A DNA stretch of 64,000 nucleotides from Candidatus Helarchaeota archaeon (GTDB lineage: Archaea > Asgardarchaeota > Lokiarchaeia > Helarchaeales > RDOG01), in NCBI GenBank assembly GCA_019058315.1, contig JAHPZH010000003.1, positions 204,351 to 268,350 of the forward strand, in the 5' to 3' direction. The notes beneath the pieces are model-generated. The model was not told the origin of the DNA and made no database searches. It was given only the letters and a program-made list of their open reading frames with translations. The position numbers and the translations under genes are program-made. This document shows positions 61,787 to 64,000 of this stretch, piece after piece. The first letter of the stretch is position 1. The number at the start of each line of letters is the position of its first letter.

Positions 61787-64000
61787 TTATTCAATGTTTT
61801 CAAGAGTTTCTAGAAGTTCTTTTCTCTCTTCCTTTGAGAAACCAGCTAATTCTTTAATTAACTCAATTTTTTCAGAGGTACTCAAATCATCTAATTGCAA
61901 TATCTTTTCAATTTCATTCCTTGATAAGGTTGAAAACTCTTTCTTGAAGAAATCTTTAATATATTTTTCTTTTACGAAATCCACAGCAGTTTTTGATTTA
62001 ACTAGATTCTTAAGTTTAGCATCCAGATTTTTTTCACCTACTCCCACAAATTTTTGCTTTCTCTTAGGTATTACAACTATCGAAATTATGGCGAGAGCTG
62101 CAATAGCACCTATAATTACAAAACCTAAAGGTGATAATAAGAACTCAATAATACCTTCTTCTCCTTGTACTCCCAATAAACCTAAAAGTAATGGAGGTTC
62201 GATAGGTTTTTCTTTCTCAGTAACAGAATAATAGTAATTTATTGAGCTGATATTATTATTTCTTGTGTCATTCACCCAAATTGAGTAATTAATGGTAGTT
62301 CCTGCGGAATAGGCGGGAATGGTGAAGTTCCAATATCCATCTTGAGCAGTTCCAGAAAGATAATCCATCTCATAATATATTAAGGTACCGGTGTGGTTCG
62401 AATAAATTAAAACAGTGTCTACACCCACATTATCAGTAATATGGACTGTAATATTAACTAGATCTGAAGCTTCAGGGTTAAGTGGGTCTCTTGAAACCAA
62501 GATTATGTTGGGTGCTTCATTATCGATTATCAAATATTGGTACGGCCCAAAAGTAATGTTGTTATTTCTTGTGTCATTTACCCAGATCGAATAAATAATA
62601 GTAGTTCCTGCAGGATAGGCAGGAATGGTATAGTTCCAATAACCATCTTGAGGAGTTCCAGAAAGAAAATCCATTTCATTATATGTAAAGAAACCAGAGT
62701 GGTTTGAATAAATTAAAACTGTGTCTACGCCTACATTATCGGTAACATTAACGGTAATATCAACTGTATCTAAGTTGCCAGGAAAATATGGATCCCTTGA
62801 ATCTGAAATGACATTGGGATTCTCATTATCAATTATCGTGTACTGGTAAGGGCCGTCAGTAGCGGGATTGTTGTTTGTATCATTTACCCAGATCGAATAA
62901 TTAATGGTAGTTCCTGCGGGATAGGCAGGAATACTATAGTTCCAATAGCCGTCTTGAGGAGTTCCGGAAAGTGGGTCCATCTCGTAACTCAATATAGAAC
63001 CGGTGTGATTAGAATAGATTAAAACTGTGTCTACGCCTACATTATCAGTAACATGAACCGTAATATTTACTGTATCTAAGTTGCCAGGGGTAAGTGGGTC
63101 CCTTGAAGTTGAGACTATATTAGGATATGTGAAATCATATGTTGTATATTGGTAAGGACCATCAGTATTGGGGTTGTTATTTGTATCATTCACCCAAATC
63201 GAGTAGGTAACGGTAGTTTCTGCCACTACGGCGGGGATGGTATAGTTCCAGTAACCATCTTGAGGAGTTCCAGAGAGTGGGTCCATTATGTAATCTACTG
63301 GAGAACCAGTATGGTCAGAATTGAGTAAAACGGTGGCTACTCCCACATTATCTGTAATACGAACAGTAATATTAACTAGATCTAGATTACTTGGGTTAAG
63401 TGGGTCCCTTGAAACTGAAATGATATTGGGAGGCTCATTATCAATTATCGTGTACTGGTAAGGACCGTCAGTAGTGGGATTGTTGTTTGTATCATTCACC
63501 CAGATCGAATAATTAATGGTAGTTCCTGTGGAATAGGCGGGAATAGTATAGTTCCAATAGCCATCTTGAGGAGTTCCAGAAAGTGAATCCATCTCGTAAT
63601 TCAATATAGAACCGGTGTGGTTAGAATAGATTAGAACGGTGTCTACGCCTACATTATCAGTAATATGAACGGTAATATTAACTGTATCTAAGTTGCCAGG
63701 AGCAAGTGGGTCTCTTGAAACTGAAATGACATTAGGATTCTCATTATCTATTATCGTGTACTGGTAAGGGCCGTCAGTAGCGGGATTGTTGTTTGTATCA
63801 TTCACCCAGATCGAATACGTTATGGTAGTTCCTGCCAGATTTGCAGGAATGGTATAGTTCCAATAGCCGTCTTGAGGAGTTCCGGAAAGTGGGTCCATTT
63901 CGTAATCTACTGGGGAACCCGTATGATCAGAATTGAGTAACACCGTATCTACTCCCACATTATCGGTAATACGAACGGTAATATTAACCAAATCTAAATT
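61787..64000 (-). CDS. Second giant surface protein, C-terminal part (5' end beyond window)
   Basis: The frame is open to the window edge, so only the last 737 residues are seen. They comprise six Ig-like domains of the same type as in the protein at 48224-59221, an acidic Gly-rich spacer, and one membrane helix (FLLSPLGFVIIGAIAALAII). A basic stop-transfer stretch (PKRKQKF) and a tail of about 85 residues complete it. The tail matches the first giant closely (KNLDAKLKNLVKSKTAVDF, DFFKKEFSTLSRNEIEKIL, KELAGFSKEERKELLETLEN). The upstream part probably holds more Ig domains or propellers. The first in-frame TTG at 63991 lies inside a domain and is not a start. Confidence 0.9.
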   Translation of the reverse strand, partial: NLDLVNITVRITDNVGVDTVLLNSDHTGSPVDYEMDPLSGTPQDGYWNYTIPANLAGTTITYSIWVNDTNNNPATDGPYQYTIIDNENPNVISVSRDPLAPGNLDTVNITVHITDNVGVDTVLIYSNHTGSILNYEMDSLSGTPQDGYWNYTIPAYSTGTTINYSIWVNDTNNNPTTDGPYQYTIIDNEPPNIISVSRDPLNPSNLDLVNITVRITDNVGVATVLLNSDHTGSPVDYIMDPLSGTPQDGYWNYTIPAVVAETTVTYSIWVNDTNNNPNTDGPYQYTTYDFTYPNIVSTSRDPLTPGNLDTVNITVHVTDNVGVDTVLIYSNHTGSILSYEMDPLSGTPQDGYWNYSIPAYPAGTTINYSIWVNDTNNNPATDGPYQYTIIDNENPNVISDSRDPYFPGNLDTVDITVNVTDNVGVDTVLIYSNHSGFFTYNEMDFLSGTPQDGYWNYTIPAYPAGTTIIYSIWVNDTRNNNITFGPYQYLIIDNEAPNIILVSRDPLNPEASDLVNITVHITDNVGVDTVLIYSNHTGTLIYYEMDYLSGTAQDGYWNFTIPAYSAGTTINYSIWVNDTRNNNISSINYYYSVTEKEKPIEPPLLLGLLGVQGEEGIIEFLLSPLGFVIIGAIAALAIISIVVIPKRKQKFVGVGEKNLDAKLKNLVKSKTAVDFVKEKYIKDFFKKEFSTLSRNEIEKILQLDDLSTSEKIELIKELAGFSKEERKELLETLENIE
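62215..64000 (-). repeat. Six Ig-like domains with a two-domain higher-order period
   Basis: Domains alternate between two subtypes: LLNSDHTGSPVDY (ending near 63900 and 63300) and LIYSNHTGSIL (near 63600 and 63000). A two-domain unit was therefore duplicated as a block. The last two domains near the membrane are more diverged. Confidence 0.75.

Noticed and set aside
48224..64000. Regularly spaced repeats resembling a CRISPR or satellite array
   Set aside because: Repeats are in one open frame, vary mostly at third positions, and encode recognisable blades and Ig-like domains.

Overview
The window is AT-rich, densely coded archaeal DNA and most likely comes from an Asgard archaeon of the Lokiarchaeia type. 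The archaeal assignment rests on TFIIB, Orc1/Cdc6, SRP19, Gar1, Alba, ribosomal S8e and S30e (S30e is known from the TACK and Asgard groups and is missing from Euryarchaeota), and on heavy use of TTG and GTG starts behind GGTGA or GAGG sites. The Asgard assignment is an inference from an Arf-like small GTPase overlapping a longin-like/winged-helix gene, three roadblock/LC7 proteins, and PH-like/winged-helix/zinc-ribbon proteins. No rRNA, tRNA, CRISPR array or insertion sequence was found.

Region 1 (1-8.6 kb): a partial sfsA, a GNAT acetyltransferase, a PIG-L/LmbE deacetylase, a membrane-anchored fibronectin-III-like protein, then a tandem segmental duplication. Each unit carries a membrane protein with a C-terminal zinc-ribbon/RING-like module plus the 3' end of a PQQ-type beta-propeller gene. 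A 130-bp piece of the fibronectin-like gene sits at the junction. Region 2 (8.6-19 kb): housekeeping and metabolic genes, namely cyclophilin, EFR1-type flavodoxin-ferredoxin, a sucrose-phosphate-synthase-like GT4, a HEAT/TPR protein, Hsp20, a 58-residue S30e, Alba, GyaR-like reductase and a CaiB/BaiF CoA-transferase.

Region 3 (19-29.4 kb): a same-strand row of VWA/zinc-ribbon, archaeal ThyA-like, PH-like/winged-helix/zinc-ribbon and QueC-like genes. It is followed by a TspO-like membrane protein, dodecin, a pyruvate-kinase-like protein, and a methyltransferase divergent from a TetR regulator with two operator palindromes between them. Region 4 (29.5-38 kb): the small GTPase/longin pair and a second PH-like/winged-helix/zinc-ribbon protein, cdc6, a tfb-gar1-srp19-rps8e cluster interrupted by an inverted hypA, two MgtE half-transporters, and two roadblock genes. 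Region 5 (38-48 kb): a GT4 transferase, a formylglycine-type sulfatase, three small-molecule enzyme operons (a TPP enzyme plus SDR, Dph6 plus methyltransferase, and a haloalkane-dehalogenase-like hydrolase) and a third roadblock protein.

Region 6 (48.2-64 kb) is the most striking part. A 3665-residue secreted, membrane-anchored protein reads as five seven-bladed beta-propellers joined by single Ig-like domains, followed by a ten-domain Ig-like stalk, one transmembrane helix and a roughly 90-residue cytoplasmic tail. A second giant, truncated by the window edge, has the same stalk, helix and tail. Between them lies a 755-residue cytoplasmic protein with winged helices and a beta-sandwich. The set looks like a surface adhesion or recognition system with an intracellular readout; that function is an inference.
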